64,000 nucleotides of DNA from Trichobilharzia regenti (Eukaryota > Platyhelminthes > Trematoda > Strigeidida > Schistosomatidae): positions 9,244,589 through 9,308,588 of the forward strand of contig OX235268.1 of assembly GCA_944472135.2 (NCBI GenBank), in the 5' to 3' direction. Under the pieces are notes generated by a model. The model ran no database searches. It saw only the letters and a list, made by a program, of their open reading frames with translations, and had not been told where the DNA came from. The position numbers were made by a program, and so were the translations under genes. Within the stretch, counting starts at the first letter, position 1; every line of letters starts with the position of its first letter. Positions 54,177-64,000 of this stretch are shown in pieces.

Positions 54177-55110
54177 TATTATTATTTATTATTATTGTAT
54201 CCTTTAGTTCCTAGAGGAACATAGGGCTTCAGCTGCGCACCTCCATTGACTTCGGTTTTCTGACAACTTTTTCACCCTGCTCCAGGTCTGCCCACATGCT
54301 TTCATCTCCTCTTCACATGACCTCCTCCAAGTCACCCTTGGACGACCAACTCGCCGCCTCCCTTTCGGGTTCCACTCGAGGGCTTGTCTAGTGATGTCAC
54401 TTGATGGTTTCCTCAGGGTATGGCCAATCCATCTCCATTTCTTCCTGCCTATTTGTTTCACAATCGGTTCCTGGTTGGTTTGCTCCCAGAAATCCCTGTT
54501 GCTGATTTTTTCTGGCCATCTGATCTTGAATGTTGAGCGAAGATAGCTGTTGATGAAGGTTTGAAGTTTGTTTGAGATGCTCTTTATGACTCGCCAAGTC
54601 TCTGATCCGTATAGTAGCACTGACTTCACATTGGAGTTGAAAATCCGGATCTTATTTTTGATGCTGAGTGCTGTTGACCTCCACACAGATTTGAGAGTAA
54701 TGAAAGCTTGTCTTGCTTTTCCGATTCTGGCTTTGATGTCTTCGTCAGTTCCGCCTGTAGTTGAGACGATGCTTCCCAGGTAGGTGAAGGAGGTTGTTTC
54801 TTTCAGGTTCTTCCCATTTATGCTTATTGTGGTCTGTTGTTGCTGTTGATGTTGGCAAGGAATCTTCATCATCTCTGTTTTATCTATGTTCACGTGAAGT
54901 CCTATCTTTGATGCTTCTTCTTCCAACTTGTTACTTTTCATTTGCATATCTTCCAGTTTATGGGAAATCAGACATATATCATCGGCGAAATCCAGATCCT
55001 CCAAGTCTTTTGTGTCAGTCCATTTTATGCCTGTTCCCTCGTTGGTTGCCGTTGTCTGTCGCATTATCCAATCAATTGCAATCAGGAAGATCATTGGTGA
55101 TAGTAGACAG
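54177..55110 (-). mobile_element. Inverted partial copy of RTE family B (3' 934 bp)
   Basis: This is the reverse complement of 58970-59903 with a modest number of differences, clustered near 54470-54580. The 306-codon minus frame (54204-55124) covers RT from FADDICLISHKLEDMQ to the C-terminus; its last residues run into the Gypsy junction. It starts exactly at the RTE-B tail. Confidence 0.9.
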
Positions 55111-55314
55111 CAAAGTACAAGCAATCCTCAACTGGCCTACCCCTAAATCGACGACAGATATTCGTAGTTTCATGAGGCTTGCATATTACTACCGTCGGTT
55201 CCTTCAAAACTTCGCCAACATAGCAGCCCCCCTTCATCGATTAACTGATGAGGGACGTAAATTCGCTTGGACTAACGAGTGCCAGTTAACATTTAACACG
55301 CATAAAACATGTTT
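55110..55314 (+). pseudogene. Second copy of the Gypsy RT end
   Basis: Bases 55110-55314 repeat 53555-53759, including the AACATGTTT at the PLE junction. The direct repeat continues through 55731. The junction with RTE-B at 55110 has only 2 bp of shared sequence (AG). Confidence 0.92.
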
Positions 55315-56258
55315 CACTTTGATGTGGTTTTGTTCTCTGAGCTGGATGGTTAGTTTGAGAAGCTTTCATCACCTTACTGGGTGACATCTTCAGCGCATAC
55401 TTCAATTTGAAGTGAGCTTTTAGATTTCTCCACGAGTTTATTAATTATCTCTCCTGGTGACCTTGGACGTGATTGGTTGTTTGTGTGTGTTTTCACACCA
55501 TCTAGGTTACTTGTATTGGAACCGGTTGTTTCTTTGACTTGAATTTTGACCCTTTGTCTGTGAAGTTTCTTTCTTATTGGTTGATAAATTTTGTCTATGT
55601 CGATGTGTCTATTGATTGATGATCCACTGGAATGCCAAGCTTCTAAAAATTCTCTAGCATTCTTGTTATTTCCTTTGTCTAATATTTGAACGTTGTCCCA
55701 GTCGAATTGATGTCCGTGGTTGTCTGTATGTAGTGAGATATGAGGGAGTGGGTATCATGTCTTTTGACAGCTAGCTTCTGTTCGTGGATACGAAGACGAA
55801 GGGGACGTCCACTTTGGCCGATGTAGTGTTTTTCGCAGTTGTTACAGTTTATTTTGTAGATGATGTTGGTTTTATCTTCTTTCGCTGTTGAGTCTTTTGG
55901 TTGACATAGAATTGAGTGAAGCGACTTTGTTGGTTTGTGTACGACGTCAACTCCTAAAGGTTTGAAGAGTCTTGTAGTGATTTCTGAGATATCTTTTATA
56001 TATGGTAAGGCAATTTTCTTCGTGTTCTCCTTGGTGGCTTTTGCTTTGGTAGGTTGGCTTGGGGGTATATGTCTCTTGATGAAATCCCGTGGATATCCAT
56101 TCTTTTGGAAGACGTCCATGAGATACTTTTCTTCAATTTTTCTTAAGGTGGGAGTGCTGCAGTGAGTCCTTGCCCTCTTGAATAGTGTTTGTATGCAATT
56201 CCTTTTGTGTGTTATTGGGTTGTTGCTGTTGTAATTCAGTATTTGGTCTGTGTGAGTT
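55315..56258 (-). mobile_element. Penelope-like family 1, C-terminal half
   Basis: The minus-strand frame 55679-56119 and its upstream extension carry THTDQILNYNSNNPITHK (RT end), RKIEEKYLMDVFQKNGYPRD, and a GIY-YIG domain with INCNNCEKHYIGQSGRPLRL and HEQKLA. PLEs use this nuclease with their telomerase-like RT for integration. The RT core is missing, cut at 56258 where an inverted PLE begins. Confidence 0.88.
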
Positions 56259-56261
56259 GAT

Positions 56262-56386
56262 TTCCTACAAGACTCTTCAAACCTTTAGGAGTTGACGTCG
56301 TACACAAACCAACAAAGTCGCTTCACTCAATTCTATGTCAACCAAAAGACTCAACCCACTCCCTCATATCGCCTCACTACATACAG
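56262..56386 (+). mobile_element. Penelope-like family 1, inverted partner, first part
   Basis: Plus-strand sequence reads TRLFKPLGVDVVHKPTKSLH in frame, then jumps to acccactccctcatatc. That leaves out about 150 bp holding the GIY-YIG core. It is interrupted at 56386 by RTE-B and resumes at 59912. Confidence 0.85.
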
Positions 56387-59300
56387 ACTTTTCGACTATT
56401 ACGCTACATTTTGGTCATAAATAAAATATCTTATTACTCTAAAATTTTATGCAAAGTGTTTGCGGAAATTATCACAATTATTAACCTTTCGAACACTGAA
56501 TCCAAAAAATACAATCTTATTGACAGATAATACACATAACTCACTGTTTGGATTTGTGGAATTTTTAAACATAAACACATCTATAATTGTATATATTGTT
56601 GGATTTATATGTTCAAGTTGCTCCAAGTCAGTGAGTTTATGGTTAAGATATCATTTTAGTTATATGTACTGAACTATATTGCATGTTGTCTTATTGTATA
56701 GTTGTCGTCGCTTTTTGCCCTTTTTTCTGTGAACTGTTTCCTTTGTTGATGTTGTTCTCATTGTTTGTCCGTTATTTTCTGATTTTGAGGGGAGCAACCC
56801 AAAAAGTTGCTTCTCTCTAAACTTTTACTTAATGTAATCATTCTTTTCTCAGGCGTGAGGCTAGCAACCCCACCCTGTAAACAAAAATTGCTACAGAATC
56901 TTCAGTATGCTGAACCTCCTTGCACCAAAAGAAAAAGTCTGTGTAGGAACATGGAACGTCCGAACTATGTACGAGACTGGAAAAGCTGCCCAGATCGCCA
57001 ACGAGATGAAAAGATACGGAATACAAGTGCTGGGAATATGTGAGAGCAGATGGAATGGGAGTGGACTCACCAAATTGTCAACAGGTGAGTCAGTGATCTA
57101 CTCCGGTCACCCAGAAGATAACCACACGCACACCGAGGGCGTGGCTATCATGATGTCACCAACGGCAACGAAAGCCCTGATACAATGGGAGGCGATTTCG
57201 TCCAGGATAATGACCGCCAGGTTCAACTCCAAAGGAAGGAAAGTGTCAATCATACAATGTTATGCACCCACAAACAACGCAGACCTCGAGAAGAAAGAAG
57301 AATTCTACAGGCAACTACAGGCAACAATGGACAATACTCCAGCTGGCGACATGAAAATACTAATGGGAGACATGAACGCCAAACTGGGACCAGACAATAC
57401 GGGAAGGGAACTCATCATGGGTAGAGAAGCTCTAGGAGAAATGAATGAAAACGGAGAACTCTTCGCCGACTTCTGCGCCTTCAACGAACTGGTGATTGGT
57501 GGCAGTGTATACAAGCACAAAGATATCCACAAGGCTACATGGGTGTCACCAGACGGGCAAACCAAAAACCAAATCGACTTCATCTCAATCTCAAGGAAGT
57601 GGAGGCGCAGCCTACTGGACACAAAAGCAAGAAGAGGAGCAGACGTTGGCTCAGACCACTATCTCGTACAAGGGACAATCCAAATCAAATTAAAAGCTTT
57701 CAGGGAATCAGGAGCTGCAGATAGACCACAAGCCAAGTTCAACACTCAAAAGCTGAAGGACCAGGCTACAAAGGACATCTTCATTGCAAGCATAAAGGAC
57801 AAAGCCGAGACACAAATCAACACTAGCGAAGAGGTCGGCGTTGAAAAGCACTGGAACAACTTGAAAACGGTGTGGAGCCAAACCTGCATAGAAATTCTAG
57901 GCAGAAAAAAGAGACAGGACAAACAGTGGCTCACTACGGACACTTGGAAACTAATAGAAGAGAGAAGGACAGTGAAGCAAAAGATTATCCAGTGCACGGA
58001 CGAGCAACAAAAACAGGAGCTGAATGCAAGCTACAATACACTGAACAAAAGAGTGAAGAAAAGTGCCAGGGAAGACAAAAGAAAATATTATGAAACCATG
58101 GCAAACGAAGCAGAACAAGCTGCAGGCAAAGGAGACCTCGCCACACTCTACCAAACAACTAGGAACCTTTCGGGCAAACGTTCGACACAGATTAAGCCAA
58201 TAAAGGACGACAATGGAAAGTCAATCACCAAAGAGGTGGAACAGAGAAAGCACTGGGTTGAACACTTCAAAAGACTTCTAAATCGTCCGCCACCTACAAC
58301 ACGTCCAGCAATACCAACAACGGAAGCAGAACTACCAGTGAACACTGACCCCCCGACGAAATCAGAAGTCCTGAATGCAATCAAGATGCTTAAAACTGGG
58401 AAAACACCGGGACCAGATGGAATCCCAGCAGAGGCTTTGAAAATAGACCCAGAGACAACAGCGGACTTGATGACACCACTACTGGAGAAGGTGTGGAAAG
58501 AGGGCAAAGTACCCGAGGATTGGAAGAACAGTTACTTATTCAAACTTCCAAAGAAAGGAGACTTAAGTCAATGTAAAAACTGGCGTGGAATTATGCTTCT
58601 GTCCATTCCAAGCAAGATACTAAGTCGCATCATCCTGGAGAGAATCAAACAAGCCCTAGATGAAAAACTTCGTCCGGAACAGGCTGGATTCAGGAGAAAC
58701 AAATCATGTATTGATCAAATCGCCACTCTACGGATCATCATTGAACAAAGCTTGGAATGGCAGTCACCTCTCTATCTCAACTTCATCGACTTTGAAAAGG
58801 CCTTCGACAGCGTCGATCGAGAGGTCATTTGGAAACTACTTCGCTACTACGGGGTCCCATCGACAATTATACACCTCATCCAACAGTTATACGACAATGC
58901 TGCATGCCAAGTAATCCACAACGGGAAACTTACGGAAGCCTTCGAAGTGAGGACGGGAGTGAGGCAAGGCTGTCTACTATCACCAATGATCTTCCTGATT
59001 GCAATTGATTGGATAATGCGACAGACAACGGCAACCAACGAGGGAACAGGCATAAAATGGACTGACACAAAAGACTTGGAGGATCTGGATTTCGCCGATG
59101 ATATATGTCTGATTTCCCATAAACTGGAAGATATGCAAATGAAAAGTAACAAGTTGGCAGAAGAAGCATCAAAGATAGGACTTCACGTGAACATAGATAA
59201 AACAGAGATGATGAAGATTCCTTGCCAACATCAACAGCAACAACAGACCACAATAAGCATAAATGGGAAGAACCTGAAAGAAACAACCTCCTTCACCTAC

Positions 59301-59903
59301 CTGGGAAGCATCGTCTCAACTACAGGCGGAACTGACGAGGACATCAAAGCCAGAATCGGAAAAGCAAGACAAGCTTTCATTACTCTCAAATCTGTGTGGA
59401 GGTCAACAGCACTCAGCATCAAAAATAAGATCCGGATTTTCAACTCCAATGTGAAGTCAGTGCTACTATACGGATCAGAGACTTGGCGAGTCATAAAGAG
59501 CATCTCAAACAAACTTCAAACCTTCATTAACAACTGTCTCCGCTCAATACTCAAGATCAGATGGCCAGAAAAGATCAGCAACAGGGATCTCTGGGAGCGA
59601 ACCAATCAGGAACCGATTGTGAAACAAATAGGCAGAAAGAAATGGAGATGGATTGGCCATACGCTGAGGAAACCATCAAGTGACATCACTAGACAAGCCC
59701 TCGAGTGGAACCCGAAAGGGAGGCGGCGAGTTGGTCGTCCAAGGGTGACTTGGAGGAGGTCATGTGAAGAGGAGATGAAAGCATGTGGGCAGACCTGGAG
59801 CAGGGTGAAAAAGTTGTCAGAAAACCGAAGTCAATGGAGGTGCGCAGCTGAAGCCCTATGTTCCTCTAGGAACTAAAGGATACAATAATAATAAATAATA
59901 ATA
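56387..59903 (+). mobile_element. RTE family B, intact full-length element (3.5 kb)
   Basis: ACATACAG at 56379-56386 and 59904-59911 is an 8-bp target-site duplication inside the PLE. The element has a 520-bp 5' UTR, one uninterrupted ORF, and a short 3' UTR ending in an ATA-repeat tail, the expected layout for the RTE clade. The AT-rich head may hold its promoter; no motif is certain. Confidence 0.94.
56907..59876 (+). CDS. RTE-B endonuclease/reverse transcriptase, intact (989 codons)
   Basis: An APE endonuclease opens the protein: VGTWNVRTMYETGKAA (about 13-28), SVIYSGHPEDNHTHTEGVAI, QCYAPTNNADLEKKEEFY, KILMGDMNAKLGPD (about 150), NQIDFISISRKWRRS and GSDHYLV. RT follows: GKTPGPDGIPAEAL (about 500), QAGFRRNKSCIDQIATLR, YLNFIDFEKAFDSVDRE (about 627), GVRQGCLLSPMIF, DFADDICLISHKL (about 727) and YLGSIVSTTGG. 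The C-terminus has KKWRWIGHTLRKP and a Cys-poor basic end. The wording is close to RTE elements of the BovB type. All catalytic boxes are present with no stop, so it could be active. The first Met, MLNLLAPKEKV, sits just before the nuclease and is the natural start. Confidence 0.95.
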   Translation: MLNLLAPKEKVCVGTWNVRTMYETGKAAQIANEMKRYGIQVLGICESRWNGSGLTKLSTGESVIYSGHPEDNHTHTEGVAIMMSPTATKALIQWEAISSRIMTARFNSKGRKVSIIQCYAPTNNADLEKKEEFYRQLQATMDNTPAGDMKILMGDMNAKLGPDNTGRELIMGREALGEMNENGELFADFCAFNELVIGGSVYKHKDIHKATWVSPDGQTKNQIDFISISRKWRRSLLDTKARRGADVGSDHYLVQGTIQIKLKAFRESGAADRPQAKFNTQKLKDQATKDIFIASIKDKAETQINTSEEVGVEKHWNNLKTVWSQTCIEILGRKKRQDKQWLTTDTWKLIEERRTVKQKIIQCTDEQQKQELNASYNTLNKRVKKSAREDKRKYYETMANEAEQAAGKGDLATLYQTTRNLSGKRSTQIKPIKDDNGKSITKEVEQRKHWVEHFKRLLNRPPPTTRPAIPTTEAELPVNTDPPTKSEVLNAIKMLKTGKTPGPDGIPAEALKIDPETTADLMTPLLEKVWKEGKVPEDWKNSYLFKLPKKGDLSQCKNWRGIMLLSIPSKILSRIILERIKQALDEKLRPEQAGFRRNKSCIDQIATLRIIIEQSLEWQSPLYLNFIDFEKAFDSVDREVIWKLLRYYGVPSTIIHLIQQLYDNAACQVIHNGKLTEAFEVRTGVRQGCLLSPMIFLIAIDWIMRQTTATNEGTGIKWTDTKDLEDLDFADDICLISHKLEDMQMKSNKLAEEASKIGLHVNIDKTEMMKIPCQHQQQQQTTISINGKNLKETTSFTYLGSIVSTTGGTDEDIKARIGKARQAFITLKSVWRSTALSIKNKIRIFNSNVKSVLLYGSETWRVIKSISNKLQTFINNCLRSILKIRWPEKISNRDLWERTNQEPIVKQIGRKKWRWIGHTLRKPSSDITRQALEWNPKGRRRVGRPRVTWRRSCEEEMKACGQTWSRVKKLSENRSQWRCAAEALCSSRN

Positions 59904-59911
59904 ACATACAG

Positions 59912-60348
59912 ACAACCACGGACATCAATTCGACTGGGAAAACGTTCAAATATTAGACAAAGGAAATAACAAGAATGCTAGAGAATTTTTAGAAGCTTGG
60001 CATTCCAGTGGATCATCAATCAATAGACACATCGACATAGACAAAATTTATCAACCAATAAGAAAGAAACTTCACAGACAAAGGGTCAAAATTCAAGTCA
60101 AAGAAACAACCGGTTCCAATACAAGTAACCTAGATGGTGTGAAAACACACACAAACAACCAATCACGTCCAAGGTCACCAGGAGAGATAATTAATAAACT
60201 CGTGGAGAAATCTAAAAGCTCACTTCAAATTGAAGTATGCGCTGAAGATGTCACCCAGTAAGGTGATGAAAGCTTCTCAAACTAACCATCCAGCTCAGAG
60301 AACAAAACCACATCAAAATCATCCACCTGAGCTACAAATCTTCTCTAT
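59912..60348 (+). mobile_element. Penelope-like family 1, inverted partner, terminal arm
   Basis: After RTE-B the PLE resumes at acaaccacggacatcaattc and ends with catccacctgagctacaaat, a phrase also at the end of the solo repeat near 36900. It carries the stop of the PLE frame and the 3' UTR. Confidence 0.88.
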
Positions 60349-60829
60349 AACATGTTTGACTTCTCCTCCTATTCTAGCATTCCCGAATACGCCGCCCGAC
60401 AGTGGGCCTTTTATCCTGGATACTGATGCTAGTGCACACGCGATAGGAGCCGTCCTTTGACAGGCAACCGCTGACGGATATGCACGAGTGATAGCATATA
60501 CTAGTCGGACGCTGGACAAAAGAGAGACACAGTATTCTACGACGCGCTGTGAAATGCTAGCTCTTGTATACTTTCTCACTTATTTCCGTCATTACTTGCT
60601 GGGGTGCAAATTTCGAGTCCGAACTGATCACAAGGTGTTTCAGTGGCTGCAGAACTTTCGTGATGCTGAAGGTCAACTCGCCCGCTGGCAGGAACGTTTA
60701 CAGGAGTTTGACTTCACTTGTGAATACCGCTCTGGAAAACGACATGGTAACGCCGACACCCTCTCACGCCTGCCAGACTGTGAAAACACGGTAAATGCAT
60801 TACTTAGTGCTACACCTGACATTGACTGA
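60349..60829 (+). CDS. Ty3/Gypsy Pol, RNase H segment, interrupted by stops
   Basis: Reading resumes at TCLTSPPILAFPNTPPDSGP and contains the RNase H motifs FILDTDASAHAIGAVL, YTSRTLDKRETQYSTTRCE, LVYFLTYFRHYLLG and RTDHKVFQWL. TGA at 60458-60460 falls right after GAVL, and another TGA ends the segment at 60829. The frame is the same before and after, so these are point lesions. Confidence 0.9.
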
Positions 60830-61744
60830 GCCTCTCTGCAAGCGGCAGACACAGAGATACAACCTATCTATTTACGACAACAGCACGGCAACAATAGACT
60901 GACGGCCAAAGAATTACAAGACCTGCCAGCAGCTACGAAGAGCATCTGTGGTAAGTGGGGTCTCCTTCGTCTGATTGATGATGTCCTCTACATAATGGAA
61001 TTGAATTCTAAACCCCGACCCCTTGTTCCCAGCGCCAAAGTACAGGAGCTAATTAGCCAAGTGCACCATCAACTGGGGCATGCTGGTCAAAACAAAACTG
61101 AACAAGCAATCCGTCAACGTTTCTGGTGGCCGTTACTTCACCGCGATGTAATCGAGTTTTGTAAAAATTGTGATTTCTGTAACCGTAACAAACAGCCTAC
61201 GCACACGCCTAGAGCACCACTCGTACCTATGCTAACGGAAGCGCCGAACCAGCGCGTCGGGATCGACATAATGGGGCCACTCCCAACTACCAAGAGAGGT
61301 AACCGCTATATCCTAGTGATGATTGATTACTTCACAAAATGGTGTGAAGTAGTACCTTTACAACGGCAAGATGCAAATAGCGTTGCCCAGGCGTTCATTG
61401 ACAATTGGATTACTCGTTTTGATGCCCCCCATTCACTGCATTCAGATCAAGGTGCCGCTTTTGAAAGTCAACTGGTTCATCACATCTGCAGCGTATTTGG
61501 CGTTCGGAAGACCCGCACGACTGCTCACCGCCCAGAAGGAAACGGGTTGGTGGAACGTACAAATCGAACCCTCAAGAATATCTTACGTGCTTTCCTCGAT
61601 CGCTTATCAACTGACGCTTGGGATGAGACACTGCCTCAATGTCTTCTGGCTTATCGTTCCTCCGTGCACTCCTCCACGGATTTCTCACCCGCGTTACTTC
61701 TGTATGGCCAAGAATTACGCCTTCCTATCGAAATCGGGCGTTGA
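60830..61744 (+). CDS. Ty3/Gypsy Pol, integrase
   Basis: In the same frame as RNase H comes the HHCC zinc domain (QVHHQLGHAGQNKTEQAIRQ, then FCKNCDFCNRNK), and the DDE core: Asp in GIDIMGPLP, Asp in HSDQGAAFES and Glu in HRPEGNGLVERTNR. It ends at LPIEIGR with a stop at 61744. The C-terminal part and 3' LTR are absent, so the element is truncated here. Confidence 0.9.
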   Translation, partial: ASLQAADTEIQPIYLRQQHGNNRLTAKELQDLPAATKSICGKWGLLRLIDDVLYIMELNSKPRPLVPSAKVQELISQVHHQLGHAGQNKTEQAIRQRFWWPLLHRDVIEFCKNCDFCNRNKQPTHTPRAPLVPMLTEAPNQRVGIDIMGPLPTTKRGNRYILVMIDYFTKWCEVVPLQRQDANSVAQAFIDNWITRFDAPHSLHSDQGAAFESQLVHHICSVFGVRKTRTTAHRPEGNGLVERTNRTLKNILRAFLDRLSTDAWDETLPQCLLAYRSSVHSSTDFSPALLLYGQELRLPIEIGR

Positions 61745-61975
61745 TAAAGCATATCCCCTATTTGAAGTGGCGCCTCTGGCTTAACCTTGACGGCATTTGC
61801 GCGGTTTCGTTGATTCGAGTTGTAGCTAGCCATCCAGCAAACGCAGTAGACGCGATTTCGGTGCTTATTTTGCTCTTGTTGGATGAATTCATATGAAAAT
61901 TGTTGTTCGATATCGTTCTTGAGCATTTACTGATTGCTTGTGTGACAGGACGCTTAAATACATGGTTCATGCAAT
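61745..61975. other. Flank of the truncated Gypsy element
   Basis: No LTR is seen. Short overlapping minus-strand frames (for example one ending in KPEAPLQIGDMLYQRP) have no recognisable motif. Confidence 0.35.
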
Positions 61976-61977
61976 GA

Positions 61978-62154
61978 TTATTTGGCATACCGAGTAAGCT
62001 TTGCGTACATTTCGATGACTGTCATTCGATAGATTTCCTTGCAGCTTGGCGGAAACCTGTACTCGATCTCGAATTTCCCTATCAGCTGTTGTGCAGTACC
62101 TATTACTGTTGCAGGAACCGAAATATGATTGATATCGAATTCGTGCATCCTTCC
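61978..62154 (-). CDS. Unidentified protein-like ORF, possibly a terminal exon
   Basis: On the minus strand a frame reads MHEFDINHISVPATVIGTAQ, includes QQLIGKFEIEYRFPPSCKE, and ends YAKLTRYAK before TAA. The composition (alternating hydrophobic residues, few rare amino acids) looks coding, but two other frames here are also open. I do not recognise the family. An upstream tttcag could be an acceptor. It may be a host exon or an unknown repeat. Confidence 0.3.
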   Translation of the reverse strand, partial: GRMHEFDINHISVPATVIGTAQQLIGKFEIEYRFPPSCKEIYRMTVIEMYAKLTRYAK

Positions 62155-62280
62155 GCACTTTCGTGTGGTGTTTTGATGGCTGAAAGTCAATGGGATGCAT
62201 AGATACAAGGGAAAATTAGTGTTCACGAATGGGCAGAAACTGCGATATGTTTTGCGATAACCTACAACATTCACTGTTTT

Positions 62281-64000
62281 CTGCCAAAATTTTTAAATGA
62301 TTTAAATGCACACTGCAACATTTTAGTAATTTGGTGGATTTCAATACCATTCTCGTGATCAGGTACGTAAAGACATCTGTGGTGTGCGTCATTTTGTTCT
62401 ATTATTGAGTTTGGTTTCATAAACTTCCGATTTTTGTTATTGCCCTGACGCCAAATTATATGCGTTTGTTCAAAGTTAATTCACAAAATTAATTTGAAAC
62501 CACGTAGAAGTAGTGTCCGACATCTCTTAAAGCTATGGACGTAAGGTTTAGAAGCGGCTGCTGTATCCATTTAGGGGGGACTCATCGATTTCTGCAAGTA
62601 AGGGCTACGCATCATGTTTCTAAATGCCCCCAGAAGCAACAGAATCTTCAGAAGCCATTATTGGGGTCCCAGCTCCTCTATTTCGAAACATGTTATATGG
62701 ACAGAACATAAAATTGACGTTTGCACATTTTTTTAAACCTATCTGTAAAACGTGTTTGGATTGGGTCCTAAAGTTTGTGGAATCCGAAGTGTGATTCGGA
62801 AGTTTAAACCACTTTTGTGAGTTCCAAAACTATTTGTCATCACACAAAACCTTCTTTGTTAAACTTGGTTTGGATACCAGTCAGGGTAGATGTACTAATA
62901 CCTGTTATTTGGTTTAGTGATGTTCATTGTTATTTTGACCTTCGATATGTGATCTTAATTCGACGTGAATTTATTTTCTGACCTCTTAACTGTATTAATT
63001 TCATATGTATTCCTATGACAAGTCCATGCGTGACCATATTGTCCAAATTGTGTTGCACAAATACAACAATGCACGACTCAGACAAATTACGTCGTATTAC
63101 TTCGTCTAAATATCCACTTGTGTCAAAAATAGTAATTGATGTAATCGCATATTGATATAAACTTTCATTAATTCTTACTTTGGTATCTCGTTAATATTAT
63201 ATTGGCAGTTATATTCATGTATACATGCTGTGCACCCTTTTCTTAGGTAATCTGTAGTTCCAGTGACCTCGTTGGATTCGTTGCTGAAGAAAGTGGTTTC
63301 CAGTACCGTTGATTTTGTATTTTGTGTCGAATCACTAATAAATATATTCCCTATACCTCAAATAGACATTCTACTTGTTAATAGTCACCACTAACTTTAT
63401 AGAATGTTGTGAGCTACAGAGTTAGGGTCATGTGTTGTATTGAGTAGTGCGTTTAGAAGATGCTACCGCCTCTGAGGTATATTGTCGTCAGTATGGAGTG
63501 CATTCTCGTTCTCGTGATAAATCTGTTAGCAGTGATTATTATTAGTACCTATAATTCGTAAGGATGGTATATAACGAAACGTATTAATTCAGTAGTCAAA
63601 GGTTAGAACTATCCGTTAAAATTGAAACAGGTGCTCATGAATGGGAAAACTGATTAATCGAAAGTTGAAACATCACGTAAGTGATAAAGTCATTAGCATT
63701 GTTTACATGCGAATAGTTAAGGTTATTTATTTAAAAACGATGGCTACTCGTTGATGGTTTGAGGGATATTTCGTTTGATAGGAAATAGGTGCGACATTAA
63801 CTGAAAAACAGTGTAACTGGATAAGCAACATCAACTGGCCAGTATACAAATATTTTGAAGTAAAACACGATCGGGCAAAGTATTTCGAAGACAGGAGTAG
63901 AGCAGTCTTCTGAAACTATTAATTTAGTGAGCAACTAAATTTGTCTTTAAATTAAGACTGAAAGTAAGCGGCATATTGGTAGGCTAAACGATTATCATTA
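62281..64000. other. AT-rich DNA, nothing recognised
   Basis: No exon, repeat family or RNA gene seen in these 1.7 kb. Confidence 0.5.

Larger units (their letters stand above)
53760..60348. mobile_element. Composite insertion in Gypsy: head-to-head Penelope-like pair containing RTE-B
   Basis: AACATGTTT occurs at 53751-53759 and 60349-60357 and the Gypsy reading resumes right after it, so this 6.6-kb block is one insertion site. It holds a PLE arm (53760-54176), an inverted RTE-B end (54177-55110), a repeated Gypsy piece (55110-55314), a minus-coded PLE (55315-56258), a plus-coded PLE (56262-56386 and 59912-60348) and, inside the last, full-length RTE-B. Confidence 0.88.

Overview
The window looks like nuclear DNA of a schistosome blood fluke (genus Schistosoma; species not resolved). 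It is AT-rich, has no bacterial-style gene packing, and is dominated by retroelements with schistosome-type architecture: two RTE-clade non-LTR families, a CR1-like LINE, a second YADD-type LINE, several Penelope-like elements (PLEs) carrying GIY-YIG domains, a Ty3/Gypsy element and tRNA-related SINEs. The assignment to Schistosoma rests on recognising SR2/SjR2-type RTE protein motifs and Sm-alpha-like SINEs, not on a search.

One host gene runs through most of the window on the minus strand: a NEDD4-family HECT E3 ubiquitin ligase. I could place eleven exons by homology, splice sites and reading phase: five that build the N-terminal C2 domain (48281 down to 45169), a WW1 exon (43914-43559), a WW2 exon (41250-41148), two linker exons (37445-37364, 34393-33981), and two exons that together make WW3 (10566-10250, 5870-5769). 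WW4, the HECT domain and the initiator exon are not visible; they should lie left of base 1 and right of 48281. The phases join perfectly except between 33981 and 10566. A 16-nt micro-exon at 25482-25467 has canonical splice sites and repairs that one mismatch exactly.

The introns are stuffed with transposons. RTE family A (tail of CAGA repeats) has one full-length copy with a 12-bp target duplication (18949-22729, one frameshift), a 5'-truncated copy with a 728-codon open frame and 13-bp duplication (29181-31703), a copy with a 9-bp duplication (16927-18195), a 312-bp copy with a 12-bp duplication (385-696) and several decayed pieces. A 560-bp internally deleted derivative (40228-40787) has its own 12-bp duplication. 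RTE family B (tail of ATA repeats) has one intact full-length copy (56387-59903). A 1.1-kb foldback repeat with arms of about 415 bp sits at 23527-24637.

Right of the gene (51.1-61.7 kb) is a nested set: a Ty3/Gypsy element (LTR, gag, protease, RT) is interrupted by a head-to-head PLE pair (9-bp duplication AACATGTTT), which is itself interrupted by the intact RTE-B (8-bp duplication ACATACAG); Gypsy RNase H and integrase resume at 60349. A further 1.56-kb segment in this nest is both a direct repeat of the Gypsy/PLE junction and an inverted copy of the RTE-B/PLE arm, which suggests either a genuine rearrangement or an assembly switch. The last 2.2 kb is mostly unannotated AT-rich DNA with one unexplained protein-like ORF.
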